Source: a virus
IMG/VR virus record: IMGVR_UViG_3300027834_000005
Span: 62,001-126,000 of that record
DNA: 64,000 bases
Direction: 5' to 3' (one strand)
Made by a program: the position numbers and the translations under genes. Shown here piece after piece: positions 24,249 through 31,988 of this stretch; within the stretch, counting starts at the first letter, position 1, and each line of letters starts with the position of its first letter. The notes under the pieces are model-generated. The model saw only the letters and a program-made list of their open reading frames with translations, was not told where the DNA came from and ran no database searches.

Positions 24249-24572
24249 ATGGCTACCGACATTAAAGTAATACATATGAGTAATACCTCTGGTGGGTATA
24301 ATAACACTACGGTAAAGTCTGCCACGGACAATGTAACGCCTTTAGTGGTTGCTACACGTAAGTATATCATTACCTCTACGTTATTAGAAGCATGTAACAG
24401 TGACTACTCCCCTGTAACGTTTAAGGCTGAAGTATGGAACGATAGGCTATCGGAGTGGAAAGATGTATATTACTTGCATATTACCCATGAGCGTGCTACT
24501 ATGTCTGTGGATGATTTTGTATCTAAGCATACTAAAGAAATAGAAGATATAATGCTTGCTATTTTGTTTTAG
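24249..24572 (+). CDS. hypothetical protein, 107 aa
   Basis: Monocistronic, with its own promoter and AAGGGG site. The mixed alpha/beta composition gives no recognisable motif. Confidence 0.75.
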   Translation: MATDIKVIHMSNTSGGYNNTTVKSATDNVTPLVVATRKYIITSTLLEACNSDYSPVTFKAEVWNDRLSEWKDVYYLHITHERATMSVDDFVSKHTKEIEDIMLAILF

Positions 24573-24583
24573 TGGGTTATACT
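24556..24583 (+). promoter_or_regulatory. promoter of the GGTGTATATTAA family, copy 3
   Basis: TTGCTA and TATACT with a 16-bp spacer overlap the 3' end of the 24249 gene. The leader differs from copies 1 and 2 by two bases. Confidence 0.65.
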
Positions 24584-24612
24584 GGGTGTATATTAATTAA
24601 GGGGAGAATCCC

Positions 24613-24801
24613 ATGCCACAGAAAATATCTTTTGGTACAGCCTTGATACTAGGTTTCCTAGGTCATCAGTTCGGTATGTCCGTATTACAGTTAGGTGCTA
24701 TCATTGTATTAGTTGCTGTTATAGCTACGGCTAGTTATGTACAGGGATTGCGTGAAGGTGATAAGATGGGTGCTGGTCGTATTAGACGTGGTGAAGGCTA
24801 A
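24613..24801 (+). CDS. small membrane protein, 62 aa
   Basis: Two hydrophobic spans are visible (FGTALILGFLGHQFG; LGAIIVLVAVIATASY), followed by a basic tail. A holin-like role is possible but not supported by neighbours. Confidence 0.7.
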   Translation: MPQKISFGTALILGFLGHQFGMSVLQLGAIIVLVAVIATASYVQGLREGDKMGAGRIRRGEG

Positions 24802-24950
24802 TGTCTGATTGTGAACATAGTGATGATGGTGGAAAAACAACGTGTAGTGATATGTATAACTGCTGTAGTTGTGGCGGTAATGATTGTGGCTGTCGCTATT
24901 GTTTTGATTGTAATGCATGTGAAGAATGTTTAGGGGATGATGATGAGTAA
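24801..24950 (+). CDS. cysteine-rich mini-protein, 49 aa
   Basis: It starts in a TAATG overlap. Eleven or so cysteines sit in 49 residues, mostly in the run YNCCSCGGNDCGCRYC and the CNACEEC that follows. This pattern suggests metal binding, but it matches no zinc-ribbon family I know. It overlaps the next gene by 8 bases. Confidence 0.65.
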   Translation: MSDCEHSDDGGKTTCSDMYNCCSCGGNDCGCRYCFDCNACEECLGDDDE

Positions 24951-25233
24951 AAGAAAAATGTTATTAGCTGGTGTTATAGCTGCTAGTGTTATGTTAGTGG
25001 GTTGTAATGATGTTATTAGTATATCACCTGAAGCTATAGAACTAGTTGAGCCTGTATGTGATACGAATGATGGTGTGTTTAAATATACCATTGAAGAGAC
25101 TAGTACCTATAACTATGTGTCTGTTACGTGTCTTAACAATGCTAATTTTAATCGTGTGGCGTTTTATAACAGTTCTAATGAACCGGCTTATGCGCCAGTA
25201 TATAAATACTTAGCGGATAAAAAACAAGAATAA
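24943..25233 (+). CDS. small lipoprotein, 96 aa
   Basis: A signal peptide ends in the lipobox LVGC, so Cys about 21 would be lipidated. AGGGGA precedes the third of three adjacent ATGs. The mature part is short and acidic. An outer-membrane spanin or surface-exclusion role is possible, without direct evidence. Confidence 0.75.
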   Translation: MSKRKMLLAGVIAASVMLVGCNDVISISPEAIELVEPVCDTNDGVFKYTIEETSTYNYVSVTCLNNANFNRVAFYNSSNEPAYAPVYKYLADKKQE

Positions 25234-25246
25234 GGAAAGGGTAGTC

Positions 25247-25354
25247 ATGGAATGGCTTGATTCTATAAGGGATGTTGAATGGTTTATAGGTGCTATCTTA
25301 GTGGCATGTATAGTTGTGCTTGCGAATTACTTCGGGAGAAGTGATGATGATTGA
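25247..25354 (+). CDS. tiny membrane protein, 35 aa
   Basis: AAGG lies upstream. One membrane span (WFIGAILVACIVVLANYF) is flanked by acidic residues. It is paired with the next gene, which has the same layout. Confidence 0.6.
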   Translation: MEWLDSIRDVEWFIGAILVACIVVLANYFGRSDDD

Positions 25355-25487
25355 TTGGCTAATGAGCTTGCAAGATGAGCATTGGTTCTTTATAATAATG
25401 GGAACTGTGCTGTTTGTGTTGTTACTTAGTGGCAGTGAGACATTATTTGGCTCTGAGGAGACGCATGACGAGTTTCCTGATGTATAG
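25347..25487 (+). CDS. tiny membrane protein, 46 aa
   Basis: The start overlaps the previous stop; a tandem ATG three bases upstream is equally possible. One span (HWFFIIMGTVLFVLLLSG) precedes an acidic tail. WLMSLQDEHWFF resembles WLDSIRDVEWFI in the preceding protein, suggesting duplication. Confidence 0.6.
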   Translation: MIDWLMSLQDEHWFFIIMGTVLFVLLLSGSETLFGSEETHDEFPDV

Positions 25488-25510
25488 AGGGTGATTGTAT
25501 GCCTGAACGC

Positions 25511-25529
25511 ATAAAAGCCCTTACGGGCT
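25511..25529 (-). terminator. terminator for the minus-strand 25550-26168 operon
   Basis: AGCCC pairs with GGGCT around a four-base loop, followed by a short U run on the minus strand. Confidence 0.6.
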
Positions 25530-25549
25530 ATTGTGGGGCTTCTGAGAGG

Positions 25550-25750
25550 CTACACGACTACATTAGATAAGTCTCTCATGTTATCTAATACATCTTCAAG
25601 GGATTTATGTGGTAGGATGGTTCTATCATCTGCTTGATCTTTTAATCGCATTGATGCTTCTACGCATTCAGCATAGTCTTTACTTTTATGGATAGCAAGT
25701 CCATCATGCATTATCTTATACGCTATCTCTGGTTGTATTGAAGTAGCCAT
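25550..25750 (-). CDS. hypothetical protein, 66 aa
   Basis: Last gene of a three-gene minus-strand operon, starting in a TAATG overlap. The protein is mostly helical and charged. No family recognised. Confidence 0.7.
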   Translation of the reverse strand: MATSIQPEIAYKIMHDGLAIHKSKDYAECVEASMRLKDQADDRTILPHKSLEDVLDNMRDLSNVVV

Positions 25751-25956
25751 TATGCATTATCCTTGCGGTATTGTTTAAGAGCTTCACTATACATACGTGC
25801 ATAGGTATAGTCAACATTAATGTTAGCAGATTTTTGGAATAGCAGTTCACTTTCATCTTTAGTGCCATACTTCCATGCTTGCACTTGCCATGTGTTTGTG
25901 CTTTCCGCAATCTGTTCAAAGATAATACATACAAATCCAATTCTATAATAAAACAT
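25750..25956 (-). CDS. hypothetical protein, 68 aa
   Basis: The start at 25956 uses a TAATG overlap, so longer upstream frames are rejected. The sequence pattern (FEQIAESTNTWQVQAW, ARMYSEALKQY) suggests helical hairpins. Function unknown. Confidence 0.65.
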   Translation of the reverse strand: MFYYRIGFVCIIFEQIAESTNTWQVQAWKYGTKDESELLFQKSANINVDYTYARMYSEALKQYRKDNA

Positions 25957-26168
25957 TATGCTTCGTCCCATTCTGATAAGTCTTGTGTAGTGCCATCTAA
26001 GAAACCCAATGCATCTTCCAACGTACACTGTACCGTGAGCTTACCATCAAAGCTATTCATGATACGCATTTGTTCTGTAGCTTCTTCTGCGTGCTGCTCA
26101 CCATGGTGCTGAGTTAAGCCAACACGGATAGACACTGCTGATTCTGTATGTTCTCTTGCCTTAGACAT
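25956..26168 (-). CDS. hypothetical protein, 70 aa
   Basis: First gene of the operon, with AAGGAGA before the ATG. Its middle is His/Glu-rich (QHHGEQHAEEA). No family recognised. Confidence 0.7.
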   Translation of the reverse strand: MSKAREHTESAVSIRVGLTQHHGEQHAEEATEQMRIMNSFDGKLTVQCTLEDALGFLDGTTQDLSEWDEA

Positions 26169-26192
26169 GATGTTCTCCTTAGTTATACCACC

Positions 26193-26221
26193 TATAATAC
26201 CTACTCCTCACTTGTTGTCAA
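26193..26221 (-). promoter_or_regulatory. minus-strand promoter for the 26168 operon
   Basis: TTGACA and ATTATA on the minus strand with a 17-bp spacer, followed by an AAGGAGA leader. Confidence 0.6.
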
Positions 26222-26246
26222 CAACTAAATTAAATTAATATATTAC

Positions 26247-26274
26247 TTGACTATGTATAGGGTACGTATATAAT
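26247..26274 (+). promoter_or_regulatory. promoter for the 26300 operon
   Basis: TTGACT and a perfect TATAAT with a 16-bp spacer, 25 bases before the first ATG. It is divergent from the minus-strand promoter at 26193. Confidence 0.75.
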
Positions 26275-26299
26275 GAGAATCAAATTAAAGGAGAACACC

Positions 26300-26527
26300 A
26301 TGAAGCACATATCCGATTTCAATATTACTGAGGGTGACTGTACATTCCCAGACGCCAAAGCTATCCTTGAATATGTAAATGTGCACGGGGTAAACTCTGT
26401 TAGTACTGAAGCATACGAACTTATCTCTTGTGCTGACTGTGGCGCAGAGATGGACGGTGGCTACCCTAACGATTGTTTCGGTACTACTCATGGTTGGTGC
26501 GGTGAATGCGAACAAGAGGAAGACTAA
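26300..26527 (+). CDS. small zinc-ribbon-like protein, 75 aa
   Basis: AAAGGAGA precedes the ATG. The C-terminal half has two CxxC pairs (SCADCGAE about residue 44; WCGECEQ about residue 67), typical of a zinc ribbon. The N-terminal half is acidic. DNA, RNA or protein binding is likely but unspecified. Confidence 0.7.
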   Translation: MKHISDFNITEGDCTFPDAKAILEYVNVHGVNSVSTEAYELISCADCGAEMDGGYPNDCFGTTHGWCGECEQEED

Positions 26528-26697
26528 TGGACGATCACACAGAACTAAAATGTAACACTTGTAATGATAATACAGGTGTGTATTATCAAGACTGCGGTGC
26601 GCCATTCTATCAAATATTCGTATGTTACTCTTGTAAAGAGAAAGAAGTACGCGAAGAAGAAGAACGCCTTGAAGAGGAAGATGAAGATGAAGAATAA
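26527..26697 (+). CDS. small zinc-ribbon-like protein with acidic tail, 56 aa
   Basis: It starts in a TAATG overlap. CNTC and CYSC pairs frame a zinc ribbon. The last 20 residues are almost all Glu, Asp and Arg. It is probably a partner or paralog of the preceding gene. Confidence 0.7.
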   Translation: MDDHTELKCNTCNDNTGVYYQDCGAPFYQIFVCYSCKEKEVREEEERLEEEDEDEE

Positions 26698-27007
26698 GAA
26701 ACCAATCGTAGGTATAGTGGGCACAAGTAGCATTGGGCATAGTAGTCTAGTCCGCCACATAGGTCAATCTGTCCCTGTAGTAGTGATAGACGATATCGAT
26801 AAGGCTGACTTCTCTAATGAAGGTCTAGCTAGAAAAACTATCGAAGAGTTCTATACACAATCAGGCGATTGCATAAAGCACACGGTTAATAATTGCCAGC
26901 CATGTAAGGTTAAAGCCGTAGATAGATTATCTCAGCGTATAGACTTACATAGTGTAACGCCTAAAGATATGATGAATGCTTTAGAAAAATATAAACATAA
27001 ACGTTGA
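26687..27007 (+). CDS. hypothetical protein, 106 aa
   Basis: I chose the ATG at 26687 because GAGG is then well spaced; 26681 is possible. The N-terminus (IVGIVGTSSIGHSSLVRHI) resembles a nucleotide-binding beta-strand and loop, but the P-loop Lys is His, so no ATPase is claimed. Confidence 0.65.
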   Translation: MKNKKPIVGIVGTSSIGHSSLVRHIGQSVPVVVIDDIDKADFSNEGLARKTIEEFYTQSGDCIKHTVNNCQPCKVKAVDRLSQRIDLHSVTPKDMMNALEKYKHKR

Positions 27008-27031
27008 CTTTGTATATGTGCCCTGTATAGT
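27004..27031 (+). promoter_or_regulatory. promoter for the 27058 gene
   Basis: TTGACT and TATAGT with a 16-bp spacer, overlapping the preceding stop codon. The leader contains TCTGAGGAGAA. Confidence 0.65.
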
Positions 27032-27057
27032 GGGGCATAACTTCTGAGGAGAAGAAC

Positions 27058-27456
27058 ATGTATCTATCCAAAAACGTACAATCAGTTACTATTAGTGTTG
27101 ATCCAGAAGACCTGTACATGTTGACGTTGTTTGCTCGTCACTACTGTTTAGCTAAGCATTACGCGAGATCTAGTGGTAAGCGTAAGAATAAAGTTGAGCG
27201 TTTAATTAACAAGAACAAAAAAGTTATCCAGCGTATTATTGGTGAAACACTGGGGGATAGACTGGTGTTAGATACATTCGCTTGGGAATTTAAGAACAGA
27301 GAAGGATATAAGGGCATATTCAATAAGAGAAGTGTTCATGATGCGTATGACACTGTGTGTCGTTATGAATGGTACATTGTAATCACGTCTGATTTAGCGA
27401 AGCATGGCTATGGTAAACCAAAAAAAGACTTGACTCCTAGCGACACTACTGTATAG
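27058..27456 (+). CDS. hypothetical protein, 132 aa
   Basis: The start has GAGGAGA upstream. The protein is basic in the middle (SSGKRKNKVERLINKNKK), mostly helical, and might bind nucleic acid. No family recognised. Confidence 0.75.
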   Translation: MYLSKNVQSVTISVDPEDLYMLTLFARHYCLAKHYARSSGKRKNKVERLINKNKKVIQRIIGETLGDRLVLDTFAWEFKNREGYKGIFNKRSVHDAYDTVCRYEWYIVITSDLAKHGYGKPKKDLTPSDTTV

Positions 27457-27457
27457 T
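27430..27457 (+). promoter_or_regulatory. promoter for the 27482 gene
   Basis: TTGACT and TATAGT with a 16-bp spacer lie within the 3' end of the previous gene. The leader is ATCACTAAGGGGAATA. Confidence 0.65.
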
Positions 27458-27481
27458 GGACTCATCACTAAGGGGAATAGC

Positions 27482-27769
27482 ATGTTATTTAACAATAGAC
27501 GCGGACGTATCCGTGACCATGTAGAAAGTAAAGCTAAGATTATCTCTAAGGCTATTGCTCCTATCAAGGGCGCTAGTGCTATGGAAACGTCTAGTTCTAA
27601 CATTAATGCCTCATCATTCCGCATTTACTGTAAGACTGAAGAGGTAGTTGATCGCGTAGAGAATACATTACGTGGTTTAGCTATTCAGCGTTTGCACACT
27701 AATACCATTCAAGGTACTGGACGTGGCATTGTAGTGTGTGTTACTATTATTACTGATCTTATTCGATAG
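27482..27769 (+). CDS. hypothetical protein, 95 aa
   Basis: AAGGGGA precedes the ATG. A basic N-terminus is followed by a Ser/Ala/Thr-rich middle and a beta-rich C-terminus. No family recognised. Confidence 0.7.
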   Translation: MLFNNRRGRIRDHVESKAKIISKAIAPIKGASAMETSSSNINASSFRIYCKTEEVVDRVENTLRGLAIQRLHTNTIQGTGRGIVVCVTIITDLIR

Positions 27770-27777
27770 GTGTAGTT

Positions 27778-28266
27778 ATGCTCAAAGTCATGAAGATGGT
27801 TAAGGTATTGGGGAAAGTACGTGTTCCTTATACTACATACCGTGTACCTTTACTTAAAGGAATCATTGAGGGCACTGTCACTATTGTCAGTGCTGAGTGG
27901 TGTGACCCGTGGAAAACAAAACATTCTGATTTATACGCCAAGCCGAATCTATGTGTTAGCTTTGATGAAAATGGCGAACGTGGTTCATTTAATAATTGGT
28001 GTGCGGTTCAGGATGGCTTTGACTATAAAGTATACCCTGACGGTAAGATAGAAGTAACCAAGTATGAAAGTGGCGGATATCATGGTGGACGTGGTGATAA
28101 GCATTGGGTAGCAGTATTACAGGCTGACCCTAAGATTGTCAAGGAATCATTCGGCTCTAGTATTACCCGTGCATGGCAAAGACATGTAGATGATAAGCTT
28201 TGTGCTATTGAAGAAAAGGAACGTTTGGAACGGCTTAATTCCTTATCTAAACTTTTATTGAAATAG
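27778..28266 (+). CDS. hypothetical protein, 162 aa
   Basis: It follows the 27482 gene by 8 bases. Residues 40-110 have Trp- and Gly-rich beta patterns (WCAVQDGFDYKVYPDG). The C-terminus is a charged helix. Function unknown. Confidence 0.75.
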   Translation: MLKVMKMVKVLGKVRVPYTTYRVPLLKGIIEGTVTIVSAEWCDPWKTKHSDLYAKPNLCVSFDENGERGSFNNWCAVQDGFDYKVYPDGKIEVTKYESGGYHGGRGDKHWVAVLQADPKIVKESFGSSITRAWQRHVDDKLCAIEEKERLERLNSLSKLLLK

Positions 28267-28267
28267 G

Positions 28268-28295
28268 TTGACACTGCATTCCTCTTAGGTATAAT
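28268..28295 (+). promoter_or_regulatory. promoter for the 28320 operon
   Basis: Perfect TTGACA and TATAAT with a 16-bp spacer and the leader ACATAACTAAGGGGAACACC. Confidence 0.8.
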
Positions 28296-28319
28296 GGATA
28301 CATAACTAAGGGGAACACC

Positions 28320-28742
28320 ATGAAACATATCACTACTCTAGCACCTACTTGCTTCGCAGACATTAGACTGCCTACTACCATTACTTGTTTAGATCAAGAC
28401 TTGGCTACGTTAAAAGCGCAAAAGGATGCTAAGGTAAACAGCTATATGCACCACTGCTTCTATTCATTAGCAGCACGTTTCCCTAAGCGCGACTTCTATG
28501 TTGATCATGGTATGGGTTGTCTCACTGTTGAGATTGTGCCTAAAGGCGCAAAGAAGAGCGAATCCCAAACTATCCTATGTGAGATGCATAGTCAATTTTC
28601 TATAGTAAGGGTTGACGGAACTAAACATTACATGTATGGTAGTAGTCCTCTATTCATTGAACTTAATGATATACTAACACAGTTCGATATGTATGATACA
28701 CATATCAAACCTTTCACTACAGCCGCAGAGCTAAAGGATTAA
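28320..28742 (+). CDS. hypothetical protein, 140 aa
   Basis: AAGGGGA precedes the ATG. The mixed alpha/beta protein contains no recognisable motif. It forms an operon with the next gene, two bases downstream. Confidence 0.75.
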   Translation: MKHITTLAPTCFADIRLPTTITCLDQDLATLKAQKDAKVNSYMHHCFYSLAARFPKRDFYVDHGMGCLTVEIVPKGAKKSESQTILCEMHSQFSIVRVDGTKHYMYGSSPLFIELNDILTQFDMYDTHIKPFTTAAELKD

Positions 28743-28744
28743 CC

Positions 28745-29152
28745 ATGTCAGAATTCACACAAGAACAGTTAGATATGGCTGTGGCCATGCAAAAACGTGC
28801 AGTATTCATTGGCGACCAGATAATGGTTTTACGCAAGGGCGAAATCTATACAAGGCATGGTCAGTGCTCGGAAGTTGATTTTGAAGATGATTACATTGAA
28901 CTATCCTATGAGTACAGTGATGGTGACCATTTGGGCAGTGTATCGTTAACCATTGAAGACCTCAATGATCCTGACGGTACTGTAGAGAAAGAGCGTGCTA
29001 GTATTGCACGTGAGATTATGCGTAAGGAAGCTGAAGAAGTAGCACTTACGGTTGCTGTTGAATCCGAAGAGCGTGAAAAACGTAAAGCTGAGTATGAGAA
29101 ATTAAAAGCAGAATTTGAGCCGAAATCACTTGACAGCGGTGATGGCCAATAG
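28745..29152 (+). CDS. hypothetical acidic protein, 135 aa
   Basis: A short beta-rich middle (residues 30-70) is followed by a long charged helix (residues 80-125, Glu/Lys/Arg-rich), possibly a coiled coil. Function unknown. Confidence 0.75.
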   Translation: MSEFTQEQLDMAVAMQKRAVFIGDQIMVLRKGEIYTRHGQCSEVDFEDDYIELSYEYSDGDHLGSVSLTIEDLNDPDGTVEKERASIAREIMRKEAEEVALTVAVESEEREKRKAEYEKLKAEFEPKSLDSGDGQ

Positions 29153-29158
29153 TAATAT
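29130..29158 (+). promoter_or_regulatory. promoter for the 29185 gene
   Basis: A perfect TTGACA and TAATAT with a 17-bp spacer overlap the preceding gene's end. The leader CATCAGCTAAGGGGAATG matches the family of leaders with CTAAGGGG. Confidence 0.6.
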
Positions 29159-29184
29159 AGTACTCATCAGCTAAGGGGAATGTC

Positions 29185-29511
29185 ATGCATTTAGAAGAAT
29201 CGCACAAGTCACTACACGTATCATACATTGAGTCGTTATCTGAAACGCGCTTGATGTTCCAATTAAGTGGCCACCCTTATTGGGGTAATGATGCTATCTT
29301 TTGTGCATGGCCTGAAGATGGCCTGAAGAATCGCATTAAGCTTGGCGTCGATTATATTGACGAGAGTAGCGTATTCTGTAAGTGGGTTGTGACTGCTGTT
29401 GGCTTTGAGCCACGTGACGGACACAATGACATACGTGTTTGGGTAAAAGATGCAGATGATCACTTGACATTACTTACAAGTGAGAATATGATTATGGTGA
29501 GTGGCACATGA
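29185..29511 (+). CDS. hypothetical protein, 108 aa
   Basis: AAGGGGA precedes the ATG. It is beta-rich with several Trp, resembling a small barrel or DUF-type fold. No specific family recognised. Confidence 0.75.
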   Translation: MHLEESHKSLHVSYIESLSETRLMFQLSGHPYWGNDAIFCAWPEDGLKNRIKLGVDYIDESSVFCKWVVTAVGFEPRDGHNDIRVWVKDADDHLTLLTSENMIMVSGT

Positions 29512-29693
29512 TGCGCTCATCGACTAGAACAAGACTTCGCATTTTAGGGATATCAGTTGCTATGTGGCCAGTAGAAAAATGTTATTACGAACCGATTGTT
29601 GTTAAGAATCCAAGCGAACCTGTAAATCGTGACGGTAAGCAACGTGGTAAGAAGAAGCTACGCGACTGGAATATACATGGTCGTGGTCGGTAG
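29508..29693 (+). CDS. hypothetical basic protein, 61 aa
   Basis: It overlaps the previous gene by 4 bases (ATGATG; either ATG possible). The C-terminus is strongly basic (RDGKQRGKKKLRDWN), suggesting nucleic acid contact. Confidence 0.6.
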   Translation: MMRSSTRTRLRILGISVAMWPVEKCYYEPIVVKNPSEPVNRDGKQRGKKKLRDWNIHGRGR

Positions 29694-29722
29694 TTGACTA
29701 TTATTTGAACATGTGTTATAAT
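29694..29722 (+). promoter_or_regulatory. promoter for the 29748 gene
   Basis: TTGACT and a perfect TATAAT with a 17-bp spacer immediately after the previous stop. Confidence 0.75.
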
Positions 29723-29747
29723 GTATTGCATATACAAGGAACAATAT

Positions 29748-29957
29748 ATGCGATGCATAGAATTATGTAATGCTATCTCAGCTCAAGACGGTTGGCGAGC
29801 TGAATTCACCTATTGCGGAAGCACTGGCGAGTACGTGGGTAGAGTATACACTCATGAAGATGGAATTGGATGGATATGTGATAAGATCGCGGTAAGTGCA
29901 AACATACACGTAGTTGAAGATATACTCGTGGAAGCATTGCACAGTTTGTTATTTTAA
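29748..29957 (+). CDS. hypothetical protein, 69 aa
   Basis: The start at 29748 follows AAGGAA. The upstream in-frame ATG at 29721 lies in the promoter. Function unknown. Confidence 0.7.
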   Translation: MRCIELCNAISAQDGWRAEFTYCGSTGEYVGRVYTHEDGIGWICDKIAVSANIHVVEDILVEALHSLLF

Positions 29958-29986
29958 TACATGTTCGTATGACAAGGAGTCATAGC

Positions 29987-30190
29987 ATGAAAACAGCTCT
30001 ATTTGTAATCGCATTAAGTATGTGCTTATGTGCCCGTGCGCATATTCCTAATAATGCCCCTGTGCCATCTAACCATGTACTTAAGTGTGACATTGTAGAA
30101 AAGGTATGCATCCTATCTAACGTGAAGACGTCTACTTGTACAGCCAAGAAAGAACGTTGTTTAAGTAAAATAATTGATAAAAAGACTTGA
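29987..30190 (+). CDS. small secreted cysteine-containing protein, 67 aa
   Basis: AAGGAG precedes the ATG at 29987. A signal peptide (MKTALFVIALSMCLCARA) precedes a 49-residue mature part with four cysteines that could form two disulfides. A periplasmic role is predicted. Confidence 0.7.
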   Translation: MKTALFVIALSMCLCARAHIPNNAPVPSNHVLKCDIVEKVCILSNVKTSTCTAKKERCLSKIIDKKT

Positions 30191-30214
30191 CCTTTAATTC
30201 CCCTATGCTATTAT
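30187..30214 (+). promoter_or_regulatory. operator-promoter family, copy 1
   Basis: TTGACC and TATTAT with a 16-bp spacer. Only the right half of the palindrome (ATGGTTACAC) is kept. The leader has TTCTGAGGGGAAC. Confidence 0.7.
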
Positions 30215-30246
30215 GGTTACACATTAAACGTTCTGAGGGGAACATC

Positions 30247-30819
30247 ATGGGTTGGACTTGCACACATAAACCAGACAATATCAAAGATCACTTAGACCAA
30301 GGAATGACTTGGGACACTGATACGCATTCTATGTGCGTACTTGAAAGTGCTTTGAAGAACTTCACTGAATACTACGCCGCCGTAGAACGTACCGATAAGG
30401 CTACTGGTGAGACAATGGTATTCGCCGCAATCACTTTAGTTACGTATCATAACAAAGGTTCTGAAGTATGCTTTAAGGACATGGACGAATCTGCAGGCCC
30501 GAACGCAGTTAAATGCCCACTATCTATCCTTAAGCTATTGACTCCCTTACCAGAAGATGATACATCTTATGCTGCTAAGTGGCGCGAGTCGTGCTACGCT
30601 TCGATTGAGGCTAGTAAGAAGATCACCAAACTAAAGCATGGCCAATTGGTTAAGTTCAAAAATGCTATTAGTTTTGGTATGAACGACAAATATACAGAAA
30701 TGTATGTGTATAAGCAAGGCAGAAAGCTACGCTTTGCCCCATACCCAACTATTAACATGAACTCTGCGCCACCGTATCAAATACGCCGCTCTTCATTACT
30801 GAACAACTTGGAGTCATAA
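30247..30819 (+). CDS. hypothetical protein, 190 aa
   Basis: GAGGGGA precedes the ATG; an upstream extension would read through the promoter. Mixed alpha/beta with a basic C-terminal third. No family recognised. The next gene overlaps by one base. Confidence 0.75.
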   Translation: MGWTCTHKPDNIKDHLDQGMTWDTDTHSMCVLESALKNFTEYYAAVERTDKATGETMVFAAITLVTYHNKGSEVCFKDMDESAGPNAVKCPLSILKLLTPLPEDDTSYAAKWRESCYASIEASKKITKLKHGQLVKFKNAISFGMNDKYTEMYVYKQGRKLRFAPYPTINMNSAPPYQIRRSSLLNNLES

Positions 30820-31031
30820 TGGAACAATTCGACACGGTATTACTAGCATACATTGTATTCTGTGTGCTATACTTACCAGCACACTACTTGGCATACAAGT
30901 TATGCCTGAATGCAGCTAAAAATGTATACATCGAACGCTTGACAACTGTGTTACGTCGTGCTATGTATGGGGATATAGCTGTAGTTGTTATTGGATTGAT
31001 CTATTTAATAGTTAAATATTTTATAATTTAA
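30819..31031 (+). CDS. small membrane protein, 70 aa
   Basis: Two hydrophobic segments (VLLAYIVFCVLYLPAHYLA; IAVVVIGLIYLIVKYFII) flank a basic loop, predicting an inner-membrane hairpin. It is coupled to the 30247 gene (TAATG). Confidence 0.75.
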   Translation: MEQFDTVLLAYIVFCVLYLPAHYLAYKLCLNAAKNVYIERLTTVLRRAMYGDIAVVVIGLIYLIVKYFII

Positions 31032-31034
31032 TGC

Positions 31035-31062
31035 TTGACTCTATGTGTAACCCTGTTATTAT
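31035..31062 (+). promoter_or_regulatory. operator-promoter family, copy 2
   Basis: TTGACT and TATTAT, spacer 16 bp. The arms GTGTAACCCT and ATGGTTACAC pair at 9 of 10 positions around the -10. Confidence 0.8.
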
Positions 31063-31094
31063 GGTTACACATTAAACGTTCTGAGGGGAACATC

Positions 31095-31574
31095 ATGCAA
31101 AACAAATCACACTTGACCGCTATATCGCGCAGTAAGCTAAGCGCACCTATGCAATACTTACTTGACAATGGCGCATTGAACACAACAGTTGGCCTTGACT
31201 ATGGTAGTGGACGTGGGCATGATGCCGACTATATAGGCATGGATAAGTTTGACCCTTACTACACCAGCGGTAAGATCATGGAATGGGATAGGGACATACA
31301 CCATGATATGTTGGATATGTCCAGTGGCTATCAAGTTATCACTTGCAATTATGTGCTTAATGTGATTGAGGATCAAGCAGAGCGTGATATGGTGCTGCTA
31401 AATATCAAAATGTTACTGTGTGACACTGGAAAAGCATACATCACCGTGCGCCGCGACTCTCATGTGCAAGAAGGTTATACCAGTAAAGGTACATACCAAG
31501 CAACTATAGAACTAGATCTCCCTGTATATCATCATGCTAAAGGCAAATACATTACTTATTTGCTCGAAAAGTAG
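31095..31574 (+). CDS. SAM-dependent methyltransferase-like protein, 159 aa
   Basis: The start is the ATG after GAGGGGA at 31095. Residues 30-45 (VGLDYGSGRGHDA) form motif I of class I methyltransferases. A mid-protein CNYVLNVI segment fits motif IV, and VLLNIKMLL and GKAYITV fit the next helix and strand. It is shorter than typical DNA methyltransferases and lacks a clear target-recognition domain, so the substrate is unknown. Confidence 0.75.
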   Translation: MQNKSHLTAISRSKLSAPMQYLLDNGALNTTVGLDYGSGRGHDADYIGMDKFDPYYTSGKIMEWDRDIHHDMLDMSSGYQVITCNYVLNVIEDQAERDMVLLNIKMLLCDTGKAYITVRRDSHVQEGYTSKGTYQATIELDLPVYHHAKGKYITYLLEK

Positions 31575-31602
31575 TTGACTTCAGCGGTGACCATGGTATC
31601 AT
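31575..31602 (+). promoter_or_regulatory. operator-promoter family, copy 3
   Basis: TTGACT and TATCAT, spacer 16 bp, arms matching at 7 of 10. The leader TTCTGAGGGGAACG is kept. Confidence 0.7.
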
Positions 31603-31636
31603 GGTTACATATTAAATAGTTCTGAGGGGAACGATC

Positions 31637-31987
31637 ATGGCAGCTAAACACTATGTGTATCTAAACACTGTTAAGAAAAGTATGTCTATCAAGCTACGTG
31701 GTATTGTCATTGAACATACCAAGAGCAAGAAATTAATCAATGTTTTGTTTGACACTGTCAATGATGGTGCTATTATTAAAGCCGGTGATATTGCTGATAG
31801 AAACATTAGCGACTCACATGATCAAGACATCGTGGAAATTGTTGACTTCCCCAATGGTAAGTGGTATGTTCTTAGTACTAGAGAACAAGTACTAGGCGCT
31901 AAAGAAGCTGTTATTGTAGGCACGAAGATATTTTGCCATGAAGCTGACCTTAGTTACCCTGAAAAACAATTGACGTTGGAGGTATAG
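31637..31987 (+). CDS. hypothetical protein, 116 aa
   Basis: GAGGGGA precedes the ATG. A beta-rich protein with a basic start. It lies one base before the RadC-like gene, so the two are probably co-expressed. Confidence 0.75.
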   Translation: MAAKHYVYLNTVKKSMSIKLRGIVIEHTKSKKLINVLFDTVNDGAIIKAGDIADRNISDSHDQDIVEIVDFPNGKWYVLSTREQVLGAKEAVIVGTKIFCHEADLSYPEKQLTLEV

Positions 31988-31988
31988 C

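Noticed and set aside
26687-27007. P-loop ATPase call
   Set aside because: The loop GTSSIGHSS lacks the essential Lys, and no Walker B motif is evident.
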